From assembly GCA_017538995.1 (NCBI GenBank), contig JAFYHV010000102.1, positions 1 through 38,262 of the forward strand: a stretch of 38,262 bases of DNA, written 5' to 3'. Shown here piece by piece: positions 16,878 through 26,548 of the stretch. Under the pieces are notes generated by a model that made no database searches, was not told the origin of the DNA, and saw nothing but the letters and a program-made list of their open reading frames with translations. How positions within the stretch are numbered: the stretch's first letter is position 1; the number at the start of each line of letters is the position of its first letter. The stretch is from Lachnospiraceae bacterium (GTDB lineage: Bacteria > Bacillota > Clostridia > Lachnospirales > Lachnospiraceae). The position numbers and the translations under genes were made by a program.

Positions 16878-17609
16878 ATGAAAAAATTTTTATGCTTGGC
16901 TGCAGGTTTACTTATGATTGCTTCACTTGCAGCATGTACGTCAAAAAAAGATGAACTCGTTATGGCAACAAACGCTGAGTTTCCTCCTTACGAGTTTCAT
17001 GAAGGGGACAAAATAGTAGGAATAGACGTTGAAATCTGCCAGGCAATCGCTGATGAGTTAGGGAAAGAGCTCGTTATCGAGGATATGGCATTCGATTCGG
17101 TTATCACTTCTGTATATACAGGAAAAGCAGATTTGGGAGCAGCTGGTCTTACAATAACGGAGGACAGACTTAAAAACATTAATTTCTCCGATCCTTATGC
17201 AACTGCAGCTCAGGTTATCATTATCAAAGAGGATTCCGACATTGCTTCACCCGACGATTTAGTCGGCAAGACAATCGGTGTTCAGCTTGGTACAACAGGC
17301 GATATTTATGCCGAAGACATTGAAGATGCAACACTTGAACGTTACAACAAGGGATTTGAAGCTGTTCAGGCACTTCTTCAGGGCAAAATCGATGCGGTTA
17401 TTATCGACAACGAGCCCGCAAAGGTTTATGTATCACAGAACGACGGTTTAAAGATTGTTGATGAAGCATTTACCTATGAGGAATACGCAATTGCAATCGC
17501 AAAAGACAACACAAAGTTACTTGACGATGTAAATGCAGCTATTAAGAAATTAAAGGATTCCGGCAAGCTTGATGAGATTGTGGCCAAATACATTTCTGCC
17601 GACAACTAG
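16878..17609 (+). CDS. Polar amino acid ABC transporter, substrate-binding lipoprotein
   Basis: The ATG at 16878 follows AGAGAGGTGAT; a reading from 16776 would run inside groEL and is rejected. The 243-residue product has a lipoprotein signal with Cys20 in SLAAC. It continues with the family 3 binding-protein pattern: LVMATNAEFPPYEF, IVGIDVEICQAIADELG, ADLGAAGLTITEDRLKNINFSDPY, VGKTIGVQLGTTGD and IDAVIIDNEPAK. It should bind a polar amino acid outside the membrane; glutamine, cystine or arginine cannot be told apart by eye. It is the first of three genes for a complete importer. Confidence 0.9.
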   Translation: MKKFLCLAAGLLMIASLAACTSKKDELVMATNAEFPPYEFHEGDKIVGIDVEICQAIADELGKELVIEDMAFDSVITSVYTGKADLGAAGLTITEDRLKNINFSDPYATAAQVIIIKEDSDIASPDDLVGKTIGVQLGTTGDIYAEDIEDATLERYNKGFEAVQALLQGKIDAVIIDNEPAKVYVSQNDGLKIVDEAFTYEEYAIAIAKDNTKLLDDVNAAIKKLKDSGKLDEIVAKYISADN

Positions 17610-17617
17610 GTGTTCAT

Positions 17618-18304
17618 ATGGCGTTTTTTGATGGTTTTTATTTAAACTTCATAAAAGACAACAGATGGAAATACATTGTAAACGGTTTGGGAGTTACTCT
17701 GAGAGTAACTCTCTTTGCCGTTTTAATCGGTATCGCTATCGGCTTTGTAATAGCGATAATCCGTTCGACTTATGAAAAGACGGGAAAGCTTAAAATACTT
17801 AATTTTTTGGCAAATATTTATCTGACGGTAATCAGAGGAACGCCCGTTGTAGTTCAGCTTTTGATTATTTATTTTGTTATCTTCGGATCTGTTCGAATTG
17901 ACAAAGTTTTTGTCGCTATTGTAGCGTTCGGTATCAACTCCGGCGCGTACGTTGCGGAAATAATCCGAAGCGGAATTATGTCCATAGATCCGGGACAGAT
18001 GGAAGCAGGAAGATCTCTCGGATTTAACTACATTCAGACCATGTGGCATATCATTATTCCGCAGGCCTTTAAGAATGTACTTCCCGCACTCGGCAACGAG
18101 TTTATAGTTCTCCTAAAAGAGACTTCGGTTGCAGGTTATATCGCACTCGAAGATTTAACAAAAGGAGCGGACATCATAAGAAGTCAGACTTACAGTCCGT
18201 TTATTCCTCTTTTATCCGTTGCCGCAATTTATTTAGGCATAGTAATGCTTTTATCATTCCTTCTTAAGAAATTAGAGAGGAGGTTGAGAAGCAGTGAGCG
18301 ATAA
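17618..18304 (+). CDS. Polar amino acid ABC transporter, permease
   Basis: A 228-residue HisM/GlnP-family permease with about five membrane helices. It has the N-terminal [16 protein letters not shown] typical of the group, [16 protein letters not shown], and the ATPase-contacting EAA loop [29 protein letters not shown]. The SD sequence TAGGTG overlaps the stop of the binding-protein gene 8 bases upstream. Its end overlaps the ATPase gene by 11 bases, so the two are translationally coupled. Confidence 0.93.
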   Translation: MAFFDGFYLNFIKDNRWKYIVNGLGVTLRVTLFAVLIGIAIGFVIAIIRSTYEKTGKLKILNFLANIYLTVIRGTPVVVQLLIIYFVIFGSVRIDKVFVAIVAFGINSGAYVAEIIRSGIMSIDPGQMEAGRSLGFNYIQTMWHIIIPQAFKNVLPALGNEFIVLLKETSVAGYIALEDLTKGADIIRSQTYSPFIPLLSVAAIYLGIVMLLSFLLKKLERRLRSSER

Positions 18305-19043
18305 TAATGAAAAACAGCTCCTTATAAGTGTTGACAATCTTTCAAAACATTTTGATGATTTACATGCGCTTAACGGAGTATCGATAGATATTTACAAAGG
18401 TGATGTTATTTTTGTGGTAGGTCCTTCCGGTTCCGGAAAATCCACGTTCTTACGCTGTCTTAACAGACTTGAGGAACCCACAGGCGGAACGATTCTTTTT
18501 GAAGGAATCGATATCACCGACAAGAAAACAGACATCAACAAGCATCGTCAGAAAATGGGAATGGTATTCCAGCAGTTTAATTTATTCCCTCACATGACGG
18601 TATTAAAGAATCTTACCTTGGGACCCATTAAGCTTCAGGGGAAATCAAAGGCAGAAGCCGAAGAAGAAGCCATGAAACTTTTGGAGAGAGTAGGACTTGC
18701 AGACAGAGCAAAAGCTTATCCCAATCAGCTCTCGGGCGGTCAGAAGCAGCGTATCGCCATTGTTCGTGCGCTTTGCATGAAGCCCGACGTAATGCTTTTT
18801 GACGAGCCCACATCCGCACTCGATCCCGAAATGGTAGGCGAGGTTCTCGAAGTTATGCGTGAGCTTGCAAAAGAAAACATGACCATGGTAGTTGTAACTC
18901 ACGAAATCGCATTCGCCAAAGAAATCGCCAACCGCGTTATCTTTATGGCAGAAGGCAAAATCGAAGAAGAAGGCCCTGCAGCCGAGTTCTTCGACAACCC
19001 CAAGTCAGAACGTCTTAAGAGCTTCCTCGCCAAGGTGCTTTAA
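18294..19043 (+). CDS. Polar amino acid ABC transporter, ATP-binding protein
   Basis: A 249-residue ABC ATPase of the GlnQ/HisP family. It has Walker [10 protein letters not shown], the Q-loop [13 protein letters not shown], the signature LSGGQKQR, Walker [13 protein letters not shown] and the H-loop VVTHEIAFA. The start is GTG at 18294, placed by GAGAGGAGG (18275-18283) about 10 bases upstream. It is the last gene of the importer and is followed at once by a repeat-derived terminator. Confidence 0.94.
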   Translation: MSDNNEKQLLISVDNLSKHFDDLHALNGVSIDIYKGDVIFVVGPSGSGKSTFLRCLNRLEEPTGGTILFEGIDITDKKTDINKHRQKMGMVFQQFNLFPHMTVLKNLTLGPIKLQGKSKAEAEEEAMKLLERVGLADRAKAYPNQLSGGQKQRIAIVRALCMKPDVMLFDEPTSALDPEMVGEVLEVMRELAKENMTMVVVTHEIAFAKEIANRVIFMAEGKIEEEGPAAEFFDNPKSERLKSFLAKVL

Positions 19044-19044
19044 T

Positions 19045-19079
19045 AGCCAATTGGGGACGGTTCTGTTTTGGCCTTTTTT
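19045..19079 (+). terminator. Terminator after the transporter, embedded in the extragenic repeat
   Basis: GCCAA (19046-19050) can pair with TTGGC (19068-19072), followed by C and a run of six T (19074-19079). The stem is short but lies at the proper place, as at the first repeat copy. Confidence 0.45.
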
Positions 19080-19095
19080 ACCACTTGGGGACACA
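19051..19095. repeat. Extragenic repeat (GGGGACGGTTCT family), copy B
   Basis: Bases 19051-19083 match 4930-4962 at 32 of 33 positions (the only change is A to G at position 15). The inverted arm of copy A is missing; instead a diverged direct unit GGGGACACATCT follows at 19087-19098. It lies between the transporter terminator and purL. Confidence 0.75.
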
Positions 19096-19105
19096 TCTTT
19101 ATAAA
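19077..19105 (+). promoter_or_regulatory. Weak candidate promoter for purL
   Basis: TTTACC (19077-19082), a 17-base spacer and TATAAA (19100-19105). The -35 box is supplied by the end of the repeat, whose first copy has the same TTTACC. No PurR box or guanine riboswitch is seen in the 40-base leader. Confidence 0.4.
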
Positions 19106-19142
19106 GAAAAAAATAAACTAACATACACTACGGAGGTAGAAC

Positions 19143-22100
19143 ATGAGTAACGTAAGAAGAATCTATGTTGAAAAAAAGCTTGCATATGCAGTCAAGGCGA
19201 AAGAATTGATGGGAGATATTAAAGGATATCTCGGTATTAATAGTGTGACAGGAGTTAGATATCTCATTCGTTACGATGTAGAGAATATATCTGATGACAT
19301 TTTTGAAAGAGCATGCAAGACGGTTTTCTCGGAGCCTCCCGTAGATAATTATTTCCTTGAAGATTTAAAGGTTAATGACGGAGACAAGGTATTCAGCGTT
19401 GAGTATTTACCCGGTCAGTACGATCAGAGAGCGGACTCTGCAGTTCAGTGCGTACAGTTCTTAAATGCAGAAGAGAATCCTACAATTCAGACTGCGATCA
19501 CATATGTTCTCGAAGGAAATGTTTCCGATGAAGAACTTGAAAAAATCAAAGCATACTGTATTAACCCCGTAGATTCAAGAGAGGCTTCAATTACCAAGCC
19601 CGAAACTCTTCAGAGCGTTTTCGCAACACCCGATGATGTTTCGGTATTCGAAAACTTTACAACAATGCCCGAAGACGAATTCAAGAAGCTTTATGATTCT
19701 CTCGGACTTGCAATGACTTATAAGGATTTTGCTTTTATCAGAGAATACTTTGCTAACGATGAAAAGAGAAATCCTACATTCACAGAAATCAAAGTACTTG
19801 ATACATACTGGTCAGACCACTGCCGTCACACAACATTCTCCACAGAACTTGAGAATGTTAAGTTCCTTGCAGGTGACTACGCAGGCGTACTTGAAGATAC
19901 ATACAATGAATATCTTTCCACAAGAAAAGATGTATACGGCGACAACTCCAAGAAGTATGTATGCCTTATGGACCTTGCCCTCATGGCTATGAAAAAGCTT
20001 AAAAAAGACGGCAAGCTTGAAGATATGGAAAAATCCGATGAGATTAACGCTTGTTCAATCGTTGTTCCCATCGATGTTGAATATGAAGACGGTAAGGTTG
20101 TAAACGAAGAGTGGCTTATCAACTTCAAGAACGAAACACATAACCATCCTACAGAAATCGAGCCTTTCGGTGGTGCAGCAACATGTCTTGGCGGCGCTAT
20201 CAGAGATCCGCTTTCAGGAAGAACATATGTATATCAGGCAATGAGAGTTACCGGTGCCGCAGATCCTACAGTTTCCGTTAACGAAACTCTTAAGGGTAAG
20301 CTTTCACAGAAGAAGCTTGTCCGCGGTGCGGCAGCAGGTTATTCATCCTACGGTAACCAGATTGGTCTTGCAACAGGACTCGTAAAAGAAATTTACCATC
20401 CTAACTATGTTGCAAAGAGAATGGAAATCGGTGCAGTTATGGGTGCAGCTCCCAGACGTGCCGTTATCAGAGAAACATCCAATCCCGGTGACGTAATCGT
20501 TCTTTTAGGAGGACGTACAGGTAGGGATGGCTGCGGCGGTGCTACAGGTTCTTCAAAGGTACATACCGTTCAGTCAATCGAAACCTGCGGTGCGGAAGTA
20601 CAGAAAGGTAATCCTCCCACAGAAAGAAAGATTCAGAGACTCTTTAGACGTGAAGAAGTTTCAGCACTTATTAAGAAATGTAACGACTTTGGTGCAGGCG
20701 GTGTATCCGTAGCCATCGGCGAGCTTGCAGACGGCTTAAGAGTAAACCTTGACCTTGTACCCAAGAAATACGAAGGTCTTGACGGAACAGAACTTTCGAT
20801 TTCCGAATCACAGGAAAGAATGGCAGTTGTTCTTGATCCCAAGGATCTTGACCAGTTCCTTAAATATGCTGAGGAAGAAAATCTTGAAGCAATCAAGGTT
20901 GCAGATGTTACCGAAGATCCCAGACTTGTACTTGTCTGGAGAGGCAAAGAAATCGTTAACATCAAGAGAGAATTCCTTAACACAAACGGTGCTCATCAGG
21001 CTACAAACGTAGAAGTTGAATCACCGAGCAAAGCTGACAATTATTTCTGCAAAGCAGCCAACAAGAAAGTTGAAGCAGCTTTGGCAACGGGCGATATTAA
21101 GACCGCTGTTATCGAAAGCGTATCAGATCTTAACACCTGTTCACAGAAGGGTCTTGTTGAAATGTTTGACTCATCTATCGGTGCAGGTACGGTTCTTATG
21201 CCTTACGGCGGTGCAAACCAGCTCACAGAAATCCAGACAATGGTTGCAAAGGTTCCCGTTATGAAGGGCAAATCCGATGCAGTTACAATGATGAGCTACG
21301 GCTTCGATCCTTATCTTTCTTCATGGTCACCTTACCACGGCGCAATTTATGCTGTAACAGAATCCATGAGTAAGATCTGTGCAGCAGGCGGCGATGTAAA
21401 TAAGATCAGATTTACATTCCAGGAATACTTTAGAAGAATGAGCGAGGTTCCTTCAAGATGGAGCCAGCCTTTTGCGGCTCTTTTAGGAGCGTTTAAGGCT
21501 CAGATGGCTTACGGCCTTCCTTCAATCGGCGGTAAGGACTCAATGTCCGGAACATTCCAGGATATCGACGTTCCGCCCACACTCGTTTCCTTCGCGGTTG
21601 ACGTTGCAAAGAACGACGAAGTTATCACACCCGAGCTTAAGAAAGCAGGCAACTCACTCGTTATTTTCAGAATTCCCAAGGATGAGAATTCAATTCCTGT
21701 ATTCGACAAGGTTCTTGCTCTTTACGATGAAGTTGCAAAGCTCATAAAAGACAAAAAGATTGTTTCAGCATATGTAACCGATGCATACGGAATCGTTCCC
21801 GCAGCTGCAAAGATGGCATTCGGTAACGGTCTCGGCGTTAAGATTGACGCAGCAGATGTTAAGTCACTTTTCTCAAATGAGATGGGCAGCATCCTCTGCG
21901 AAATGACTGAAGCAGTTAATGACGAATTTGCTTCAACAATCGGTACGGTTGCTGAAAAAGATATCGAAATCAATTCTGTTAAGGTAAGCCTTGACGATGT
22001 ACTTGCATCATACAAGAAGCCTCTTGAAAAAGTATTCCATTCAAGAGTAACCGAGGATTACACAAAGCTTGACAGACCTGCATACAAGGCAGAGAGCGTA

Positions 22101-22922
22101 TACATCTGCAAGAACAAGGTTGCAAAGCCCCATGTATTTATTCCCGTATTCCCCGGAACAAACTGCGAATACGATTCAACAAGAGCATTTGAGAGAGCAG
22201 GCGCTACCGTAACCACAAAGATATTCAGAAACCTTAATTCCGCAATGATTAAGGAAAGCGTGGATGAATACGTAAAAGAAATAAAGAACGCACAGATCAT
22301 CATGTTCCCCGGCGGATTCTCCGCAGGTGACGAACCCGACGGTTCAGCAAAGTTCTTCGCTACAGCATTCCAGAACGAAGCAATCAAGGAAGCTGTAACA
22401 GACTTACTTGATAACAGAGACGGTCTTGCACTCGGTATCTGTAACGGTTTCCAGGCACTTATCAAACTTGGCCTTGTACCTAACGGAAAGATTACGGGAC
22501 AGGATGAAAATTCCGCTACACTTACATTTAATACAATCAACCGTCACATCTCCAAGATGGCTTATACAAAGGTTGTTTCCAACAAGTCACCCTGGCTTCA
22601 GTTAGCAGAACTTGACGGTGTATACACATCACCCGCATCACACGGTGAAGGAAGATTTGTAGCGCCCAAGGAACTCATTGAGCAGCTCTTTGCAAACGGT
22701 CAGGTAGCTACAAGATACTGCGACAATAACGGTAACGTAAGCATGGATGAAGAATACAATATCAACGGTTCATTCGAATCAATTGAAGGTATCACATCAC
22801 CCGACGGCCGCGTACTTGGTAAGATGGCTCATGCAGAGCGTCGTGACAACGGTGTTGCAATTAACATCTACGGTGAGCAGGATCTTAAGATCTTCGAATC
22901 CGGTGTTAAGTATTTTAAATAA
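19143..22922 (+). CDS. purL: Phosphoribosylformylglycinamidine synthase (single-chain PurL with glutaminase domain)
   Basis: Fourth step of purine synthesis: FGAR plus glutamine and ATP to FGAM. At 1259 residues it is the large fused form, not the three-part PurS/PurL/PurQ of Bacillus. The N-terminal part replaces PurS, and the synthetase domains have LDTYWSDHCRHTTFSTE, FKNETHNHPTEIEPFGGAATCLGG and FGAGGVSVAIGELADG. The glutaminase domain from about residue 990 has IPVFPGTNCEYDS, FPGGFSAGDE, the nucleophile cysteine in LALGICNGFQ and SPASHGEGRFV. GGAGGT precedes the ATG. No other pur genes are nearby, and the next genes are unrelated, so it heads a long mixed run. Confidence 0.95.
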   Translation: MSNVRRIYVEKKLAYAVKAKELMGDIKGYLGINSVTGVRYLIRYDVENISDDIFERACKTVFSEPPVDNYFLEDLKVNDGDKVFSVEYLPGQYDQRADSAVQCVQFLNAEENPTIQTAITYVLEGNVSDEELEKIKAYCINPVDSREASITKPETLQSVFATPDDVSVFENFTTMPEDEFKKLYDSLGLAMTYKDFAFIREYFANDEKRNPTFTEIKVLDTYWSDHCRHTTFSTELENVKFLAGDYAGVLEDTYNEYLSTRKDVYGDNSKKYVCLMDLALMAMKKLKKDGKLEDMEKSDEINACSIVVPIDVEYEDGKVVNEEWLINFKNETHNHPTEIEPFGGAATCLGGAIRDPLSGRTYVYQAMRVTGAADPTVSVNETLKGKLSQKKLVRGAAAGYSSYGNQIGLATGLVKEIYHPNYVAKRMEIGAVMGAAPRRAVIRETSNPGDVIVLLGGRTGRDGCGGATGSSKVHTVQSIETCGAEVQKGNPPTERKIQRLFRREEVSALIKKCNDFGAGGVSVAIGELADGLRVNLDLVPKKYEGLDGTELSISESQERMAVVLDPKDLDQFLKYAEEENLEAIKVADVTEDPRLVLVWRGKEIVNIKREFLNTNGAHQATNVEVESPSKADNYFCKAANKKVEAALATGDIKTAVIESVSDLNTCSQKGLVEMFDSSIGAGTVLMPYGGANQLTEIQTMVAKVPVMKGKSDAVTMMSYGFDPYLSSWSPYHGAIYAVTESMSKICAAGGDVNKIRFTFQEYFRRMSEVPSRWSQPFAALLGAFKAQMAYGLPSIGGKDSMSGTFQDIDVPPTLVSFAVDVAKNDEVITPELKKAGNSLVIFRIPKDENSIPVFDKVLALYDEVAKLIKDKKIVSAYVTDAYGIVPAAAKMAFGNGLGVKIDAADVKSLFSNEMGSILCEMTEAVNDEFASTIGTVAEKDIEINSVKVSLDDVLASYKKPLEKVFHSRVTEDYTKLDRPAYKAESVYICKNKVAKPHVFIPVFPGTNCEYDSTRAFERAGATVTTKIFRNLNSAMIKESVDEYVKEIKNAQIIMFPGGFSAGDEPDGSAKFFATAFQNEAIKEAVTDLLDNRDGLALGICNGFQALIKLGLVPNGKITGQDENSATLTFNTINRHISKMAYTKVVSNKSPWLQLAELDGVYTSPASHGEGRFVAPKELIEQLFANGQVATRYCDNNGNVSMDEEYNINGSFESIEGITSPDGRVLGKMAHAERRDNGVAINIYGEQDLKIFESGVKYFK

Positions 22923-22959
22923 TTTGAACTTTGGTCTTTTATAAAGATTGGAGAATTTT

Positions 22960-23184
22960 ATGAAGAAGAATTTCAAATATTTTTTATTAAGTCTGCTTGT
23001 TTGCGCGAGCGTAATAATGCCCGTGACAGGCTGTTCATGCAGCAATCCTGCTGAAGAAGCAACAGATACCATCGAAGGCATGGCTTCGCAGGAAGAAAAG
23101 GCACAGGATGCACTTGATGCGTTTAATGCCGATGCCGATGAAAAGGGTGCGGAAGCAGACGCTATATTTGAAATGGTTGAATAA
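22960..23184 (+). CDS. Small acidic lipoprotein (74 aa)
   Basis: The ATG at 22960 follows TTGGAGA (5-base gap); an in-frame TTG at 22948 overlaps that site and is rejected. The product has a KKNFKYFLL signal, a lipobox PVTGC (Cys near residue 25) with a second CSC, and then about 45 residues that are almost all A, E and D, predicted as one acidic helix. The function is unknown. It lies between purL and hisC with gaps of 37 and 11 bases. Confidence 0.65.
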   Translation: MKKNFKYFLLSLLVCASVIMPVTGCSCSNPAEEATDTIEGMASQEEKAQDALDAFNADADEKGAEADAIFEMVE

Positions 23185-23195
23185 CGGAGAAACAA

Positions 23196-24254
23196 ATGAA
23201 CTGGAGAGAATACGTAAGAAACGTTACCCCGTATATTCCGGGAGAACAGCCCAAGATTGACAATCTTATTAAATTAAATACAAACGAAAATCCTTATTCT
23301 CCTTCAGGCGTCGTAAAAGATGAGCTTAAAAAACTTGCCGAAGATTACGACTGCTTGAGAAGATATCCCAAGCCCAACTGCGACGCGCTTGAGGAAGCAT
23401 TAAGCGAATACACGGGACTTAAGCGTGAGCAGATTTTTACGGGTGTCGGATCGGATGATGTTATCTGTACATTGTTTTTAACATTTTTCCATTCTAAACT
23501 TCCGGTACTTTTTGCGGATATCACTTATTCCTTTTATGAGGTATGGGCCGAGTTTGCTGGATTTCCAAAGGAACTTGTTCCCGTAAAAGAAGATCTTTCA
23601 ATCGATATTAACGATTACAGAAAAGAAAACGGCGGTATTGTAATTGCCAATCCCAATGCGCCCACAGGCAAGGCACTTCCTTTAAGTAAGATTGAAGAAG
23701 TGCTTAAATTCAACAGGGATTCGGTGATTATAGTTGACGAAGCATACGTTGATTTTGGTGCTGAGTCGGCAATTTCGCTTGTAAACAAATACGATAACTT
23801 AATCGTAACCCAGACATATTCAAAATCCAGAAACCTTGCAGGTCTTCGTATAGGTATGGCATTTGCGAGCGAAGAGCTTATCGCAAAGGTGAAAGCCATC
23901 AAGTTTTCGATTAACTCCTATACAATGAACGAGCCTTCGCTTCGCCTCGCATCTGCGGTTCTTAAGGATGAAAAATATTTCAGAGAATGCTGCGACAAGG
24001 TTATTAAGACCAGAGAGTGGAGTGTTGAAGAGTTTAAAAAATTAGGCTTTTCATTCCCCGAAAGCAGTGCAAACTTTGTGTTTGTAACACATCCTAAAGT
24101 TAACGCAAACGATATCTACAAAGCGTTAAGAGAAAGAGGAATTCTGGTACGTCATTTCAGCATTCCGAGAATTGACAATTACCTTCGTATTTCCATCGGA
24201 ACAGACGAAGAGATGAAAGCACTTTTTGCAGCTTTAAAAGAAATAGTGGCTTAG
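23196..24254 (+). CDS. hisC: Histidinol-phosphate aminotransferase
   Basis: A 352-residue class I/II PLP aminotransferase. HisC features are YIPGEQP and KLNTNENPYSPS at the N-terminus, NPNAPTGKALP, VDEAYVDFG and the PLP lysine Lys210 in TYSKSRNLAGLRIG, with LRISIGTDEEM near the end. It would make L-histidinol phosphate from imidazole acetol phosphate; some relatives act on aromatic amino acids or cobalamin precursors, and no his cluster surrounds it, so the role is likely but not proven. Confidence 0.85.
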   Translation: MNWREYVRNVTPYIPGEQPKIDNLIKLNTNENPYSPSGVVKDELKKLAEDYDCLRRYPKPNCDALEEALSEYTGLKREQIFTGVGSDDVICTLFLTFFHSKLPVLFADITYSFYEVWAEFAGFPKELVPVKEDLSIDINDYRKENGGIVIANPNAPTGKALPLSKIEEVLKFNRDSVIIVDEAYVDFGAESAISLVNKYDNLIVTQTYSKSRNLAGLRIGMAFASEELIAKVKAIKFSINSYTMNEPSLRLASAVLKDEKYFRECCDKVIKTREWSVEEFKKLGFSFPESSANFVFVTHPKVNANDIYKALRERGILVRHFSIPRIDNYLRISIGTDEEMKALFAALKEIVA

Positions 24255-24288
24255 AAAACGAAAGGATTCAGTGTAAGCGTAAAAGATT

Positions 24289-24807
24289 ATGACAGCATTA
24301 AGAGACGCACTTGTAAACATGTTACTTGACCATCATATCGCACCCGTATGGATTTGCTTTATTGTAAGCATGATTCCGTTAATTGAACTTCGTGGCGGTC
24401 TGATTGTATCAAGTATTTTAAATGTTCCGCTTTGGAAAGCGATTATTTTCTGTATAGGCGGAAATATTATTCCGATTCCTTTTATTCTTCTTTTTATCAA
24501 GAGAATTTTAAAGTGGATGAAGAATATTCATTTTCTTAAAATCGACAAATTCGCCGAATGGCTTGAAAACAGAGCAAACAAAAAGAGCGATGCGCTTAAG
24601 AAAGGTGAGTTCTTGGGACTCATGCTTTTCGTAGGAATTCCTCTTCCCGGAACCGGTGCATGGATGGGTTCTCTTATGGCGGCACTTTTTGACGTAAAAC
24701 TTTGGAAGGCTGTAGTCGCAGAACTTTGCGGACTTATTCTCGCAACGATTATAATGTCGTTATTATCCTATGGCGCACTTGGATCGATTTTCCATTTTTT
24801 AGGTTAA
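24289..24807 (+). CDS. COG2426 membrane protein (so-called small multidrug export family)
   Basis: A 172-residue integral membrane protein. It has two half-motifs: IPLIELRGGLIVSSILNVPLWKA in the N-terminal half and GIPLPGTGAWMGSLMAALFDVKLWKA in the C-terminal half. These resemble re-entrant loops of the DedA/VTT fold. The family is called small multidrug export (PF06695) in databases, but transport of drugs is not well supported, so I would not infer resistance. The methyltransferase starts 4 bases after its stop. Confidence 0.8.
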   Translation: MTALRDALVNMLLDHHIAPVWICFIVSMIPLIELRGGLIVSSILNVPLWKAIIFCIGGNIIPIPFILLFIKRILKWMKNIHFLKIDKFAEWLENRANKKSDALKKGEFLGLMLFVGIPLPGTGAWMGSLMAALFDVKLWKAVVAELCGLILATIIMSLLSYGALGSIFHFLG

Positions 24808-24811
24808 ATAT

Positions 24812-25603
24812 ATGGAAGCATATTCGGAATTTGCAAAGCTTTATGACGGTTTTATGGAAGACGTTCCTTACGATGAATGGTTTGAATTCGTCAAAAAGAC
24901 TTTGTACGAAGACAATATAATAAACGGTATTATCTGCGAACTCGGTGCTGGCACCGGCAATTTTACGATGCGTCTTGCAGAAGTCGGATTTGACATGATC
25001 GGAATTGATAATTCGGACGATATGCTCAATGTGGCTTTGCATAAAAAAGATGAGTATGAATACACAGAAGATCCCGTAAATAAAGTGTCCGATATAATGT
25101 ATCTTAATCAGGATATGAGAGAGTTCGAATTATACGGCACCGTAAGAGCGATTGTAAGTGTTTTTGATTCAATTAATTATATTCTCGAAGACGAGGAAAT
25201 TATTCAGACATTTAAGCTCGTAAATAATTATCTCGACCCTAAGGGACTCTTTATATTTGATTTTAATACGCTTCATAAATACAGAGATGTAATCGGTGAT
25301 TCCACGATAGCCGATTCGAGTGATGAAGCTTCGTTTATCTGGTCAAATTACTTTGATAAGGAAAGTAACATAAACGAATACGAAATTACGTTTTTCGTGG
25401 CTTCGGATAATGAAAACGATGATTCGCTGTACAGAAGATTCGATGAATTTCATTATCAGAGAGGTTATACTCTCGAAGAAATAAAAGAATTTTTGGAAGA
25501 AGCCGGACTTGAATTCATCGCCGCTTATGATGCGGAAGGATTTATGGAAACAAGCGATGATTCGGAGAGAATCTTCGTAGTTGCAAGAGAGTCCGGGAAG
25601 TAA
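24812..25603 (+). CDS. Class I SAM-dependent methyltransferase
   Basis: A 263-residue methyltransferase. It opens YSEFAKLYDGFMEDVPYDEW, a pattern common in firmicute class I methyltransferases. Motif I is CELGAGTGNFTMRLAEVGF, then IGIDNSDDMLNVA, QDMREFEL at motif III and SVFDSINYILEDEE. The C-terminal half ends with RGYTLEEIKEFLEEAGLEF. Substrate unknown. It is tightly linked to the upstream membrane protein (4 bases) and to hslO (9 bases). Confidence 0.8.
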   Translation: MEAYSEFAKLYDGFMEDVPYDEWFEFVKKTLYEDNIINGIICELGAGTGNFTMRLAEVGFDMIGIDNSDDMLNVALHKKDEYEYTEDPVNKVSDIMYLNQDMREFELYGTVRAIVSVFDSINYILEDEEIIQTFKLVNNYLDPKGLFIFDFNTLHKYRDVIGDSTIADSSDEASFIWSNYFDKESNINEYEITFFVASDNENDDSLYRRFDEFHYQRGYTLEEIKEFLEEAGLEFIAAYDAEGFMETSDDSERIFVVARESGK

Positions 25604-25612
25604 GGATAAAGA

Positions 25613-26488
25613 ATGGATATAATCGTCAGGGCCACGGCCGCAAACGCACAGATAAGAGTATTCTCGGCATACACAAAGGACATGGTTGAAGAAGCCAGAA
25701 AAAGACACAATACTTCTCCTGTATGTACCGCAGCACTCGGAAGACTGATGACAGCGGCTTCAATTATGGGCTCGATGCTTAAAAGCGATAAAGATATATT
25801 AACACTTAAAATTGAATCCGACGGACCGATAGAAGGTGTTACCGTAACAGCCGATTCAAAAGGATTCGTAAAAGGTTATGTCGGAAACCCCAATGTGATT
25901 TTACCTGCGAACAAGGTCGGAAAACTTGACGTGGCAGGTGCTGTCGGAGTAGGATTTCTTGATGTAATAAAAGACTTGGGATTAAAAGAGCCGTATGTCG
26001 GTCAGACAGAGCTTCAGACCGGAGAGATTGCAGAGGATTTGACATATTATTTTGCAAGCTCCGAACAGACTCCTTCAAGTGTGGGCCTCGGTGTTTTAAT
26101 GAACAAAGACAACACCGTAAAACAGGCAGGCGGATTTATTTTACAGTTAATGCCTGATGTGTCTGAAGAGACCATAGAAAAAATCGAACAGAATTTATCG
26201 AAGATTTCTTCGGTTACAACACTTCTTGATGAAGGTAAGGGACCCAAGGAAATACTTGAGATTTTATGTGAAGGATTAGATCCTAAAATCATCGATATTA
26301 TTCCTGTCGGCTTTAAGTGCAACTGCTCAAAAGAGAGAGTATCAAAAGCACTTATAAGTGTCGGAAAAGAAGAGCTTTCAAAGATAGTAAAAGAGGAAGA
26401 TTCAATCAATCTTCACTGTGATTTCTGCAATACGGATTACGAGTTCACAAAAGCGGAACTTAAAGAATTATTGCAGTACGCAAAATAG
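25613..26488 (+). CDS. hslO: Redox-regulated chaperone Hsp33
   Basis: A 291-residue holdase activated by oxidation. The C-terminal zinc switch is present: Cys236-x-Cys238 (CNCS) and Cys269-x-x-Cys272 (CDFC). The N-terminal domain has VRATAANAQIRVFSA, LGRLMTAASIMGSML and the VDGPIEG-like ESDGPIEGVTVTA, then GYVGNP. AAGGAT precedes the ATG. In an anaerobe it would protect proteins during oxygen or hypochlorite exposure. Confidence 0.93.
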   Translation: MDIIVRATAANAQIRVFSAYTKDMVEEARKRHNTSPVCTAALGRLMTAASIMGSMLKSDKDILTLKIESDGPIEGVTVTADSKGFVKGYVGNPNVILPANKVGKLDVAGAVGVGFLDVIKDLGLKEPYVGQTELQTGEIAEDLTYYFASSEQTPSSVGLGVLMNKDNTVKQAGGFILQLMPDVSEETIEKIEQNLSKISSVTTLLDEGKGPKEILEILCEGLDPKIIDIIPVGFKCNCSKERVSKALISVGKEELSKIVKEEDSINLHCDFCNTDYEFTKAELKELLQYAK

Positions 26489-26548
26489 AAACGGTTTAAG
26501 ACTGTAATGTATTGTTTTGGGGAAATTGAATAAAACGAGGTTATGAAA

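Noticed and set aside
24289-24807. Drug-resistance function for the COG2426 protein
   Set aside because: The family name is historic; nothing in the sequence or context shows drug export.
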